Source: Hyposmocoma kahamanoa
Lineage: Eukaryota; Arthropoda; Insecta; Lepidoptera; Cosmopterigidae
DNA: 64,000 nucleotides
NCBI RefSeq assembly: GCF_003589595.1
Contig: NW_020653770.1
Coordinates: 1,111,292 to 1,175,291, forward strand
Reading direction: 5' to 3'
Position numbers and translations under genes: made by a program. Numbering within the stretch: the first letter of the stretch is position 1; every line of letters begins with the position of its first letter. The notes below the pieces were generated by a model, which was not told the DNA's origin, searched no databases, and saw nothing but the letters and a program-made list of their open reading frames with translations. Shown piece by piece: positions 34,163 to 45,140 of the stretch.

Positions 34163-35112
34163 ACATACAAAATGTCTTTAATAAAAAAAACCACTGGAAC
34201 ACATACAGTTACCGAGTTTCTCACCGCAGCAGCTTACCATAAACTACTTATACTAGAGTCAAAAACAATAATCATAGTCAGATTTTATCTTTATATGTTT
34301 ATAACAATCAAACCAAAATCTTTGATTTGAACAAGGAATGTTTAGGTATTTGTTTTGACACTGAAATGCTGAGACTATTTGATGACTGATGACTGCAGTA
34401 TTTTCACAATACAAATACTATTGCACACAATAACAAAACACGGGGTCAGCACAGGCAGCCTTATAGCTAGATTGCAATCTTTTCCAGTGAATTTTGGTGT
34501 GATAAACTTAAAAATTATATGTATAAAATCAAAGGTTGCAATAAAAAAATAATAAATAATTAATTATTCAATAAATTTAATACATACAACCATACATTAC
34601 ACAACATACACAATGTTTGAGTAGGCAAGATATTAATTTAATAATTAAGTCAAAATGTGTGCCGACCCCACCTAGCATGGAATAAGGACATGAAGATGAG
34701 GTTAAGAATCAAAATATAAAGGCCTGTCTATGCGATCCAGCTGCAGCGCAAGGAAACTTTCCCAAGCCTAATAAGCATCATGTCATTTTGTAATAGTTTT
34801 CTTTTACATAACACACACACTCATGTACAAACATGTATGTAAATGGCTTGTGGAAGTTTACTGGCAGTGAAGCGTGACCAATTAACCAACACTTGCATCT
34901 GCACTGAAAAAGAATTTAAATTTAAGCTTAAAATAAAGTGCTAGCTAAGACTAAAATACATTCGAAATGTGCATCACTAACGAAGTATTGCTTCATTGTT
35001 CTATAACTATGGTAATTAAGATTAATAAACAAATCCCCATGGAAAAGTAAATACAAGGAAACACAAGTTCAGCATCAGTATTCTATGCTAAATAGTTGAA
35101 AAATCCCATTTT

Positions 35113-37587
35113 TTAAACGTATAATATGTAATAAGAAGCAGCAAAAACAACAACAGAAAAAGACAAAAATAGAATCCAATATTTTTGCAATACATTCCGA
35201 TCATCCTTGTTGATGATGACTCTTTTCTCTTTATATTTTTTCTTCTTACCACTTAGTTTCCATTCATACTCTTCTAACTCCTTTCTATTTTTCTCTTCTT
35301 CAAGCAATTTCAATCTTTCTTGTTCCTTTTCTTTCTCTAGCTTTGTCACAATTTTCTTAGCTTCACAAGAATCATCGCAAGCAACTTTAGCTTCACCTTT
35401 CCTAACCAAATTACAAGGTGCTTCTTTCTTTAAATTACCACAAGAACAGTGGATTTTAGTTTTCTTCATACACACTTGATCACTAGCGCAATTACCAGGA
35501 TGGCAAGTGGTTTTGCACCTGTGGCCACAATCCAGGCTTCGAGGACATTGTTGCTTGCATGACAACATTTCATCAGAGGCCGTACATAGCTCGTTGCATC
35601 GCAAATATAGCTCAGTCACTCCACAATGGCAAGGAACTCGTTCAAATATTTCACAAGGAGGACAAGGCCCAGGGTGACAAACTCGTTTCGAACACTTGTG
35701 AGTACATTTCTCTGGACGGGGAGCAAGACAATCTTTATTACATTGCCTACAAATATAAGGCACATTTGGATAATTAGGATCCAAAGCATACATGTGACAG
35801 ATAAGAGAACAAGTATGATTGCCACATGATAATGGCCGTCCACACTCTCGACCACATGATCTGCGTTTAGCTGAATGACATGGCTGGTTTTCAGTCTCAT
35901 GTTCTCCAAAACAAATAACAGGGACAGGTGTCTCGCAAGGAGGACATTCCAAAGTCATTATTTTCGTCTTAGGAGGCTGAACTTCCCATGGAGTAGCTGG
36001 TTTTTCAATCTGTTTGAACACTACAGCCACAAATTCATGACATGTTGCTTTGCATTTATGTTCGCATTTAGGATATTGCTTATCACAAATAGCTTTGCAC
36101 GGTGGGCAGTCACCAAAATGACATGAATGTTTGTTTTCTTCAACATGACCACATTTATATTTAATTTTACAAGGCAGATTGCATTTCGGTGGTTTTGTTT
36201 GCTTTTCTCTACCGCAAGGCACAGTAATATAAGTTTCTTTACATCGACAAGTCACTTTAGACTCTCTAGGGCAGGGATAGCATGGACCGTGATGGCAGAC
36301 TGTGGTACATTTGTGTCTGCCACATTGCAGGAGTTTGTCACATATCTTTTCACATGGAGGACAGTTACCATTACAGCATTTCCGGGCACATGGATGCTTT
36401 CTACAAGGTCTCATACCTCTGCATTTTGTGTCGCATTTAAAATCCTTACTGCAAGGCAGAGATCTTGTATGTGCCGAACATTGACATTTCTTTTGTATTA
36501 AAACCTGGCAAGGTGGGCACGGTCCTTTGTGGCACTTTTCTGGACAATTATGTTCACAACCTTCCTGTTTCTTACCACAGGTTCCAAGACAGGTTTCAAT
36601 TGTATCTGGACATTCAACAAGGTGTTGATTAGCACCGCAAGGACAGGAGCGCATGCCAGAATTGGGACATGTGCCACAATTCCCTGTATGACAAATTTTC
36701 TCACATTTGTGATAACCACATGAAAAAGGTTTATGACATGGTTTCTGACATTGCCATACTGGATCATTGCAGGGACGTTTTGCTTTCTCTAAACCACATT
36801 GACAGGACTGTATGCTTGTGTAGCTGCATGGAGGACAATCTCCTTCATGACAAACATTTTCGCATCTATGGGACTTACAAAGGAGTAATTTTTTACACTG
36901 TTTGCCACAAGACCACCTCGGTGCACTGCACCTTACTCTTCTACGATCTTTTTCACAGAAACATGCTCCATCTATAGTCTGAGGGCACGGTGGGCATGGG
37001 CCAGGGTGACAGAGCAGCAAACACTTATGCTGACAATTACCAGAATAAGACAGTCTTTTCTCACATACTTCCCCACAAGAATGAGGTATCAACCAAGGAT
37101 GGACAGGTGGATCATTGGTTTTGCCGCAAAAGCAGCGGTACTTATGAGGTATTTGTTCTTTAGAATACGAATGTCTACATTTAGGGCAGCACCATTCTAT
37201 TTTTTTAGGGATGAACACCGTAATTGGACTTTGGATTTCTTCGGGTTTTAAACTAACACAGTCGTTGGCCCATTTTTGGATGCAGGATAGGTGGAAGTAA
37301 GAGTGGCAGTGGCCGCAGGTCCAGATGGCGTCCGCTCTTTTAATAGATCCGATGCAAATCAGGCAGGTGACGGGCCGACCGCTTATGGCTTCTTCTAGAA
37401 GGTTCTTGGTTCTGTTAAGCAGGTGAGAGTCGCCGCCACCGCTCCAATAGCTTTGAAAGACTCCGTCGAGGACGCTGGTCTCATAGGGATCTTCATCGTC
37501 GGAAGATGAAAGGTCTTTCATGTCCTTCAGATGCCGTTGGACATTTTGCTGCAATTTCGCTGCGGCATCGCGGTATCTCCGTGCCAT
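35113..37587 (-). CDS. NFXL1: NFXL1-type NF-X1 zinc-finger protein with C-terminal membrane anchor
   Basis: 824 residues in one exon. Residues about 75-137 form a RING/PHD-like finger (CLIC, CGHCHSYFHLSCIQKW, WCCPKC). Then come repeated NF-X1 fingers of the form CG-H-C---CH-G-C-PC (for example CQHKCLLLCHPGPCPPC, CGRHKCTTVCHHGPCYPC), about eleven in number. A charged coiled-coil stretch (KLEKEKEQERLKLLEEEKN) and a hydrophobic end segment (WILFLSFSVVVFAASYYIL) follow. Ring finger, NF-X1 array, coiled coil and terminal membrane helix are the order known for NFXL1 (human about 911 residues); NFX1 itself lacks the membrane end and has an R3H domain, absent here. Expected roles are E3-ligase-like or transcription-related. 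It starts at MARRYRD, the first Met of the frame. Confidence 0.93.
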   Translation of the reverse strand: MARRYRDAAAKLQQNVQRHLKDMKDLSSSDDEDPYETSVLDGVFQSYWSGGGDSHLLNRTKNLLEEAISGRPVTCLICIGSIKRADAIWTCGHCHSYFHLSCIQKWANDCVSLKPEEIQSPITVFIPKKIEWCCPKCRHSYSKEQIPHKYRCFCGKTNDPPVHPWLIPHSCGEVCEKRLSYSGNCQHKCLLLCHPGPCPPCPQTIDGACFCEKDRRRVRCSAPRWSCGKQCKKLLLCKSHRCENVCHEGDCPPCSYTSIQSCQCGLEKAKRPCNDPVWQCQKPCHKPFSCGYHKCEKICHTGNCGTCPNSGMRSCPCGANQHLVECPDTIETCLGTCGKKQEGCEHNCPEKCHKGPCPPCQVLIQKKCQCSAHTRSLPCSKDFKCDTKCRGMRPCRKHPCARKCCNGNCPPCEKICDKLLQCGRHKCTTVCHHGPCYPCPRESKVTCRCKETYITVPCGREKQTKPPKCNLPCKIKYKCGHVEENKHSCHFGDCPPCKAICDKQYPKCEHKCKATCHEFVAVVFKQIEKPATPWEVQPPKTKIMTLECPPCETPVPVICFGEHETENQPCHSAKRRSCGRECGRPLSCGNHTCSLICHMYALDPNYPNVPYICRQCNKDCLAPRPEKCTHKCSKRVCHPGPCPPCEIFERVPCHCGVTELYLRCNELCTASDEMLSCKQQCPRSLDCGHRCKTTCHPGNCASDQVCMKKTKIHCSCGNLKKEAPCNLVRKGEAKVACDDSCEAKKIVTKLEKEKEQERLKLLEEEKNRKELEEYEWKLSGKKKKYKEKRVIINKDDRNVLQKYWILFLSFSVVVFAASYYILYV

Positions 37588-38439
37588 TTTGTTTGGTAAT
37601 CGTCAACACACACAGCGCATTTATTTAGGCGACGTTGGTAAGAGTTTAAATGAATTGTTTTCAAAGAAAAACCAATAGGAAATTCGGCTAAGCTCCATGT
37701 CGGCAACTCGTCGGCATGACGTTGACGTAAAGTTTTTTATACAGTAAACAACTACAATATAATTATCATAGAGCACCTCTGACGATTTTTACAAGTACTT
37801 TTTTTTTTAATTTAAAAAATAACTAATTTTCTATAGATATATCAGTTAATTTACTAAGTTATTAGCTGATTATCATCACAAAAACGTGATTTATATAATA
37901 ATATGTACAATATGTAATGATTTTTTTCTAATGCTTCTTCTTTTAAATGCTCCAAATGAATTAATTTAAACAAATACAAAAAGTACTGTGCACTGTAAAA
38001 GACCTAATGTTGTCATTTTTTTTTTAAATTTATTAAGGCTTTGGCAAAGCCATTAGCCTAAACATGAAGTTTAAATATGTTTCTGTAAATATGGCCGCCA
38101 CAAAGAGAATAGGCAATTTGAGGCGGCGTGCTTGGATTGACTCGGGATTCCTTAAAACGGGCCGATACGGGTATTTTAGTTCGAGATTCGTATAATTTCG
38201 CGTTTTAATCTTCGATTAAGGCACAATAGCACTATCCTATTCCACTTTAAACTAGATTTCACAAAATATTTGAAAGTCAAAATAAAAACGACGCTTTTCC
38301 CTCCAAAAGGTCCAGAGCGAATCCTAATGTTGTCATCTTAAACAGCGTTCGGATACCAGCAGTTAAATTTTCAAAATAATGATCCATAATAGAAATGAGT
38401 ACCTACCCAATACACGACTGAAAAATTTCTTTTGTGTAG

Positions 38440-38600
38440 AGTCGGGTGCTTAAAAAGTTAAAACCCGACTGAAAAAGAGGGGAGTTATAAATTTGAAACC
38501 TTTGTCCTGTCTATTGCATCATAGTTCCCAAATGGACGGACTGATCTCTGATCTTTTAATTTGAAGATAATTAAGCCGGGATGGTGCGTTCTTATACAGG
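38440..38600 (+). repeat. Diverged copy of the CCCGAC repeat seen at 11595
   Basis: It carries AAAACCCGACTGAAAAAGAG, then CCAAATGGACGGACTGAT and TTTAATTTGAAG, in the same order as the 11.6-kb copy. Confidence 0.4.
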
Positions 38601-38619
38601 TTTTCGTGATTGTTACACA

Positions 38620-38915
38620 TAGATAATGAAACTATTTTTTCGCATCTAAATCGTATATATATTTCGAGTTCTCAAGTTTTCGCGATTGTTACACATAGGA
38701 AATGAAACTATTTTTACGGATTTAAATCGCGTATATTTGTTGTAAAAATACGGTGGTTTGCATCAATATTAGACATAACTGGTTGAAGACTGTACCACCT
38801 CAGTCAACCTTGACCATGGGACCTGTAAAGGGCCCGAAACGTTGGTTTGTTTGAAAACAAACAAATATACGCGATTTAAATCCGGAAAAATAGTTTCATT
38901 TCCTACGTATATATA
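38620..38915. mobile_element. Fold-back element F, copy 1
   Basis: The arms 38698-38743 (AGGAAATGAAACTATTTTTA...) and 38855-38905 (...AATAGTTTCATTTCCT) are inverted copies around a centre with GACCATGGGACCTGTAAAGG. A diverged extra left-arm copy is at 38620-38660. Half copies are at 46940-47060 and 51905-52085. Confidence 0.7.
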
Positions 38916-40442
38916 TTTGTTTCTTTTTTTTTCAAATAAGTTAACGGATCGTTGATTTGCCCTTAAATGTTCCATGGTCACGTTCTGACTGACTTGGTAA
39001 ATAATAATCGGGATGGTTCATAACTACGTTTGATGAACATCTACCCAGCTGTTTAAAGATCATCTATTAGTGTAAGGTAGTAAGTCATAAAAAAATATTT
39101 AATTTATTTAAGATTGTCCGATCGACTTGAAATTTGGTATTCTATGTAAATATTTATAAGTAATACAATAATTCTATGTTTTTAAGTTGCCTTTTGTTTA
39201 TTTTAATGTGTGTAAACCTATTGAATTATCTAAGCTAATATTATAACTGTAAAATATGACTTTTTTTTTTTAATAACATGATTTGATGTTGCAACCGGAC
39301 AGTCTGCAGACTATCATGAGACTATGAAACTTCTCAAGGACATAGAAAAAAACTATCCACTTTGCGTCATTTTGGGCTTAAATTGGTCACGTGTCGCGAC
39401 GAATTGTTCTTTGAAGGCACCTATAACTGACTTTTTGATGTAAATACCTACACTGTTTTGTACCGGTTTTTCTTTCAAATACAGGTGAAATCTAAAAGAT
39501 TATTTTATACGTTATAACTAGAAGTATCCGAAATTTTGACGTTAATCGTTCCCATACATACGCATTCGTAGGGTCGTATTCCAGAGCTCTCTCTACTCAA
39601 TGCTCAAGTCAGGGCTTGAGTATGATTTCTAGTGCTGCCGTCCACTAACTAAACCGCGGCTAAGTGACAAACGGTCAAATAACCGTTTTAAAAAGCAAAA
39701 AATAGAGCACAAAATTTTACATAGCCGTAGCTCTATGTTAGTTATTTATAAGTTTAAAGCAGCGATTCGATTTTAGGGCAACACCTTACATATTCGTAAG
39801 GATGCAAAATTTCGATTCAAGTAAAAAAACTAGGTTCTTCAGTTACATACACATTATTATTATTAATGATAGGTATTTACAAAACTATAGGCAGTATGCA
39901 CATATCATTTTAAAAAAGTAGGAGTAAAAAAATTGGTGCCAATTTGTAGTTACGGTTCATACGTATTACTTTTTATTATATATGTTACGATTTGAGTTCT
40001 GAAGTATTCGTTAGCGGTGGCTCTATAGCCAAATAAACACCTAAATAATATAATAATGGAGTCTGAGCCCGTATTTGTTCGTTTGTTGATAATGAAGTTG
40101 TTATGATGACTAAAACGTAAGTACCTATACTCAATAATTAACACTTCATAATAATACATAGGTACCTAAATTACAAGTCCATTTTGGCATTTTTATAGCT
40201 TGTGGTCACCTTGCATTATACATTTTCATACATTTAAAAAAAACTAATATCTTTCTAATTAAATCATCAAAACGAAATCTGAAACGACAGATATTTAGTA
40301 TTAAATTACTACTAAAACTTTACCACTTATAATTTCTGTAATACTTAAAAATCCAAAGATATTGACGTTTGTTACTTTTCAGAAATTGGAGGATTGAGTG
40401 AGCACTTAAAAATAATTATTATTCAAAAAACCTTTCACATTA

Positions 40443-41638
40443 CAGTCAATTCGGGTAACTTTTTTTGCGTTTTTCTAATAATTTCAAATGTAATTATGTT
40501 TCTTAACAATTACTTTATTAACTGAATAGTGTTCTTTTAAGCCCTTTTTTCGTTCTTATTCAACAAAACTGTTCTAGATTTGCTCCAAAAGTCACATTCA
40601 AAGTTGCCTTGAATTTTGGGTAACTTTGAATAAGATTAGCCTTCGATATGGAAACCGTATATTTTCTATAAATTTTACAGTTTGTGTAAGATTATACGAC
40701 ATATTCATATTTTTTAGATGTGAATCTGTCCAAATATTCCTGACAGTGCGTTCAAAAACGACATTTGATTTGGTATTGCCATAATAAAACGAGACGAACT
40801 AATTTAGTTGAAATGAAAAACTTGTTTTTTTTTAGATTTTTTAATTAATGCGAATAAAAATGAAAATTTTCTGTTTAATAATAAATTCTACGCTTATTTA
40901 GCTATCAAACAAGATCAAAATGAATCACCTATAACAATTATTTTAGGCAAAGTAAATACATAACAAAAATCTATTCACCCCACTCCTTGAATAAAATGTC
41001 GTCATCAATATAAATACGGCCGCCTTTTCTAGATAGCTGTTGCTTTTTTATAATATTCACAATATCGGCTTTATTAACTTGACATGTCTCAACGTTAGAG
41101 GGCCAAGACCAACCCCCTAAAAAGCATTTTTGGAGCACTGAGACAGTAATTTCCAAAGTAGTAACTTTTAGAACTCTCCCTGGAAACAGACTACCCTCTT
41201 CTCTAAAAACACAGTCAAACACATTCAAAGTTACCCAAATTTCTCTGTTTGGTAACGTCGTCAAAATCTAATTCGTTTTACGCGTAAATACAAAACCAAA
41301 TTAAATTATTCTTTAAAAAAGCGATATATAAACCTCTACTTAAGTGTGGAAACCAAAACTTACCAGTGAATATTCAGATTTATATATTTAATTCCGATTC
41401 TAAAACTGAGCAACAAATCACACCAAACTACTTTCGCCAAGAAAAAGCCGCGAAAGTTTAAAAAAATACAATTTAACATAACTTTTTCTTTTCATAACTT
41501 TTGTTTAACAATTTTGTTCCGATTTACACAGTTTCAATACTAAAAATAAAAGATTGCCATACATAAAATAAATTTTTAAATCTTTTACGCAACTACGTTC
41601 AAAGTTACACCACGATTCAAAGTTACCCGAATTGACTG
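40443..41638. mobile_element. 1.2-kb Tc1/mariner-type element with TA flanks
   Basis: The perfect inverted ends CAGTCAATTCGGGTAACTTT and its complement lie between TA (40441-40442) and TA (41639-41640). GGGTAACTTTGAAT-like words recur just inside both ends. It contains a 97-codon minus-strand frame (40971-41264) listed separately. Confidence 0.82.
40971..41264 (-). pseudogene. Remnant C-terminal piece of a transposase-like protein
   Basis: The frame gives PGRVLKVTTLEITVSVLQK, then GGWSWPSNVETCQVNKADIV and KGGRIYIDDDILFKEW. The pattern (PG-V--V, W-WP, D-V--I--P/Q, R-G--I) resembles the tail found after DDE domains in pogo/jerky-like transposases. It lies inside the TA-flanked 1.2-kb element. 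No catalytic DDE part remains. The family call is inference. Confidence 0.45.
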
Positions 41639-42267
41639 TAGTGGCTTGTTTTATATTTTACAAATTCATATGTAACTTTTACTAAATCGAGACATAAACG
41701 AAATTTAATTCATTTATTTGGTTCTTAAGAAATCGTTCCTTTTAAAAACGTGCGGATTGAGTGAGCCTAAGAAAATATTTGTAAAAAATTGAAAAAGGCA
41801 CTAATTGATCTGTAATTAAAAACGATAGTTTAACTAAACTTTTACTATAAACTAGTGAAATAATATTATATGTAAACTTAATACTTTTGTAGATCTAACT
41901 GGCCCTCTGTGAGAACTGAGTGAGCACACATTAAGTAATTTTTGTCTTGTTTTATCTTTTTACAAATAGAAATACTGCATGGTTTCTACAATTGTTTTAG
42001 CACTTTTACATTATAAATGACTAAGACATTTTAAACATTTTACAGAGGATGCTCACTCAATCCACACACACCCGTGAAATATCATTAAACAAATTCAATA
42101 TTCTAAAACTGGGTTATGGTTTTTTATAACATCTCAAAAAATTATTTTGTCACTTTAGTTAGCGGACGGCAGATTTGACATTTTTTTCGAATTATGTTTT
42201 GCAACATGTAAATATAACTAAAATAAAAATGTGACGACCCTATGCTCCGAGCAGGCGTGAGTTGGAT

Positions 42268-42416
42268 TAAGGCAGCTAACAGGTTGACTGCATGTTTACA
42301 GTTTAATACGTGCAGTCGTAATCAACTACATTAAGCCGATACCTCGACTGCATTAAGTTGATTACGACACTTCACGCAATAACGGCAAACATTCAGTCAA
42401 TCCGTTAGCTGCCTAA
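42268..42416. mobile_element. 149-bp fold-back MITE
   Basis: The left end TTAAGGCAGCTAAC and the right end GTTAGCTGCCTAA are inverted, and the inner arms (GTCGTAATCAACT / AGTTGATTACGAC) continue the fold. The arms diverge in places. No clear target duplication. Confidence 0.7.
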
Positions 42417-42609
42417 ATGTCTTAATAGTGTTTTAAAGTGATACATACAAAACTACAATTTAAATTATGGCACATTATGTTTATTGATTATATTCCCTTT
42501 AATACACATAGTTATAAGAAGATACCTATTAGATAGGTACTAACATATACATGCTTATTAATTATGTAAAAAAATATTTATAAAAACAGATCTGTACACT
42601 ATCTACGTA

Positions 42610-43061
42610 CAGGTCAAGAGCATGTGACGGGGCCAAAATGTGGTAGGTGAACGCACTGATTGTCCTCGAGTTGTTTCCACGATAGATGTGCCGGTCGCCG
42701 GTGTTTATGCGTATGCCCAGGTGTTCGGGGGTTTCGCGCCGCCAACTCTGGTCTCTCACAGACAGATGAGGTGCCAAGATGATTTTTCCGTATTGCCGTT
42801 GGACAACTGCTACGGTGATATCGCGTCAAAAGCGTCCGTTCGCGCGGCGTATAGTTGCAACAGAAACCGTTAAAACGGGAATGTCCTACCCACAAATCAG
42901 TGCCTTTTTTAAGGATAGGAATAGAGGGGAGGCGAGTGAGATCATTTGTGCATTTGGGAAGACGTCAAAGATTTACACTTAAGATTTAAATTCAACTCTA
43001 TGCCGCTTACGATGAGAACGGTCCAAAGTACAAAGTGTAAAGCTTGACGTGCCCTTGACTG
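42610..43061. mobile_element. Larger relative of TA-flanked MITE family 2
   Basis: The left end CAGGTCAAGAGCATGTGACG follows TA (42608-42609). The right 100 bp match copies at 12971 and 17660 and end in GCCCTTGACTG before TA (43062-43063). The 300-bp middle is GC-richer, with frames up to 93 codons that I cannot assign. Confidence 0.6.
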
Positions 43062-44039
43062 TACTAACTTATACAAGATCATTTGAAAAACATGTCAATA
43101 AAACTTTGCGACACTATATTCTTACAGCACATACAATTTTTTTGTTATTAAATAAACAATGCCTATCTATAATTATTGTAAAAAAAAACTATTAAAAACA
43201 AGTGAATAAAATTCTACAAAATTCGACTATTTAAGGCACATATAATATAATCTTTTTTCTATTCACAATTTATATTTACTTAAAAAAAGCTTCCATAAAA
43301 CATAATTATTTAAAAAAATATGCGTTTCAAATCTTAGTGAAACAATATTAACATAACTATTAAGCTCACGTACACTCATACCTCGCTTATTCAAAAATAT
43401 ATATGTATATTATCGACAATTATAAAATAAAAGGGTTGAATAGTTACTAATTAGGTTAAAAATTAATTGTACCTTGGTATTCTAATTTGTGATTTAGAAC
43501 ATCCATTTTGTCGGAAATTGTTTATTATTAAAAAAAAATTGCTAGTCATTAGGGTTATCATTCGGAAATTTGAATAGTCCAGACAAAAAGCCCGACACAC
43601 TGACATTCGCAAGAAAATCCGGACTTTTTAATAAAATGCAATTGGAAACCTCTCTCCTAGGGACTCACCATATTTATTCACACGGAATCATATGTATATG
43701 TCTATCCACTAAGAGCGAAAAAGACTGCGCATTTCGGTTCTATTCGTATCGCCTCGTATCGTATTTTCGCTCTTGTTACATAGATTTAAAGATTTTTCTT
43801 GCCAGGTTAATACGATTTCGTGTTGATAAGTGTGGTGACTGCCTTACGCGGCAGCAGGTATGGGCAAGCACCTGAGCAACAAATGTTGTAGTAAATTTAC
43901 TTGAATTTTATTCAAATGTAGTTAGTTACTACAAAATTATTCTGCATGACTATTGCTACGAAACCGTCAAGTAGGCGTGACTAGAGTCTTTTGTTTAATT
44001 GCCAATGATAATCTCCTGTTATTATCCAGCTCAGTACAT

Positions 44040-44236
44040 TTTTTTTTACGCACACACTCAACGTAGCCCCGCGGTAGGGAAACCCTGAGTCGCGGGTGCC
44101 ATGGACACATTTAAACAACCACAAATTCAGGAGAGAAATAAATGTAGGCCATACAAACAATTTTCCTGGCCCAGGAATCGTACCTGAGACCTCTGCATGG
44201 CAGTCCAGCATGGTAAACATTCAGCCACGGAGGCAG
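44040..44236 (-). mobile_element. tRNA-Gly-derived SINE, copy 3
   Basis: Minus-strand head with a decayed A box (TGGCTGAATGT), the CTGCCATG loop region and a B-box-like GGTACGATTCC. The body has TGTATGGCCTACATTTAT and GGTTTCCCTACCGCGGGGCT. More decayed than 19462 or 58377. Confidence 0.75.
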
Positions 44237-44541
44237 TTAAACATGTTTACAGAATTCTACAGAGTTGCGAGGTAGATATTTTACTTCATATTCTAGAAAT
44301 TGTTACCCTAAGTAAAAAAATGAGGACAAAATCCTAAGAGGTCAACAAGCCGGACAAATCCAGACAGATGGTAATCCTACTAGTGATGGACTTTCTAATG
44401 TTATCCACAATAGTACCCAGGTACAATAACATTACAACTAAATTATCAACATAATTGTTGCTTAGCTCCCTTTGTATATCAGTCGTCGTTTTGCATTTTT
44501 ATATTACACTTTATATGGTAACTACGAATGTTCATTCCATA

Positions 44542-44769
44542 CATTGACTTACAATTATATGGACGTCGGGTCCGCGCTAAAAAGTGTCCGCACTTGTAAG
44601 GCGCTAAAATCGTATACAGAGCGCGACACTCCGCTTTAGTCTTCATTTGTTCTACGGACGTCGCGATACTGCGATGACATAACAATTTAAATTTCGAATA
44701 GGTTGACTTGGGACATTTTTTTCGTGGTTTTTGTATTAGACCCGTCGTCCATCTATTTGTAAGTCAATG
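44542..44769 (-). mobile_element. 8-bp-TSD MITE (family 1), copy 4
   Basis: 228 bp, short form. The target duplication ATTCCATA is identical at 44534-44541 and 44770-44777. It lies about 370 bp past the stop of the second TREX-like gene. Confidence 0.95.
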
Positions 44770-45140
44770 ATTCCATAGGTGAAATTTGTTCAGTATTATC
44801 AAACCTGTCATTTAAACATTCCCTGGTCATACATTTGCTGTAGGTGAGGGGTAATGTTCTGTTTATTGTTTGTTTTTGATTTTTCCATATTTACATATCA
44901 CCGGCTATAGAGTGAAAATGTCATATGGATGCCTAAAGACTTTACAAATTAATAAATGTTAAATTTTACTTTTGACAGCTATTAACTTATCAATTACAAT
45001 TGAACAGAGATTAGACTTTGTAATAACATAAAAACTGCAATAACTCTTGGAAATTTCTTCCAACAACTTCCAACCTCATGAGATAGCATTGGTATACGTT
45101 GTAAATTACATGCAACAATGCTAAAGGCGATTGCATCTCA

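Larger units (their letters stand above)
31117..35112. other. Region between paralog A and NFXL1
   Basis: It contains repeat D inverted (31785-31885), a broken LINE (31905-33340) and an AGAT microsatellite (about 34113-34128). The part next to 35113 is probably the 3' UTR of NFXL1. No other gene seen. Confidence 0.45.
37588..39634. other. Upstream region of NFXL1, no further gene seen
   Basis: The first few hundred bases should hold the NFXL1 promoter; no TATA-like box can be singled out. Repeats at 38440-38600 and 38620-38915 are listed separately. Confidence 0.4.
39635..42172. mobile_element. Candidate 2.5-kb element with CTGCCGTCC ends and nested inverted termini
   Basis: The left end CTGCCGTCCACTAACTAAA (39635) and the right end TTTAGTTAGCGGACGGCAG (to 42172) are inverted with one mismatch, and GTGACAAA follows on both sides. 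Inside lie a second pair, GGATTGAGTGAGC (40391-40403) and GCTCACTCAATCC (42051-42063), and a third pair at 40443/41638. No target duplication is visible at the outer ends. A lone copy of the end motif is at 56631-56650. Confidence 0.55.

Noticed and set aside
35207..37251. Many plus-strand frames across NFXL1
   Set aside because: They are shadows of the Cys-rich coding sequence on the minus strand.
38698..38905. Element F centre (CCTGTAAAGGGCCCGAAACG) as part of a Penelope-like element
   Set aside because: Only a vague recollection of similar words; no GIY-YIG or RT coding sequence nearby.
42614..42895. 93-codon minus frame inside the larger TA-flanked element
   Set aside because: No motif I can name. 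It could be a decayed transposase but the sequence alone does not show it.
44479..44685. 68-codon frame and similar ones in other MITE copies
   Set aside because: They repeat within the MITE copies in either orientation and change with its indels; not protein coding.
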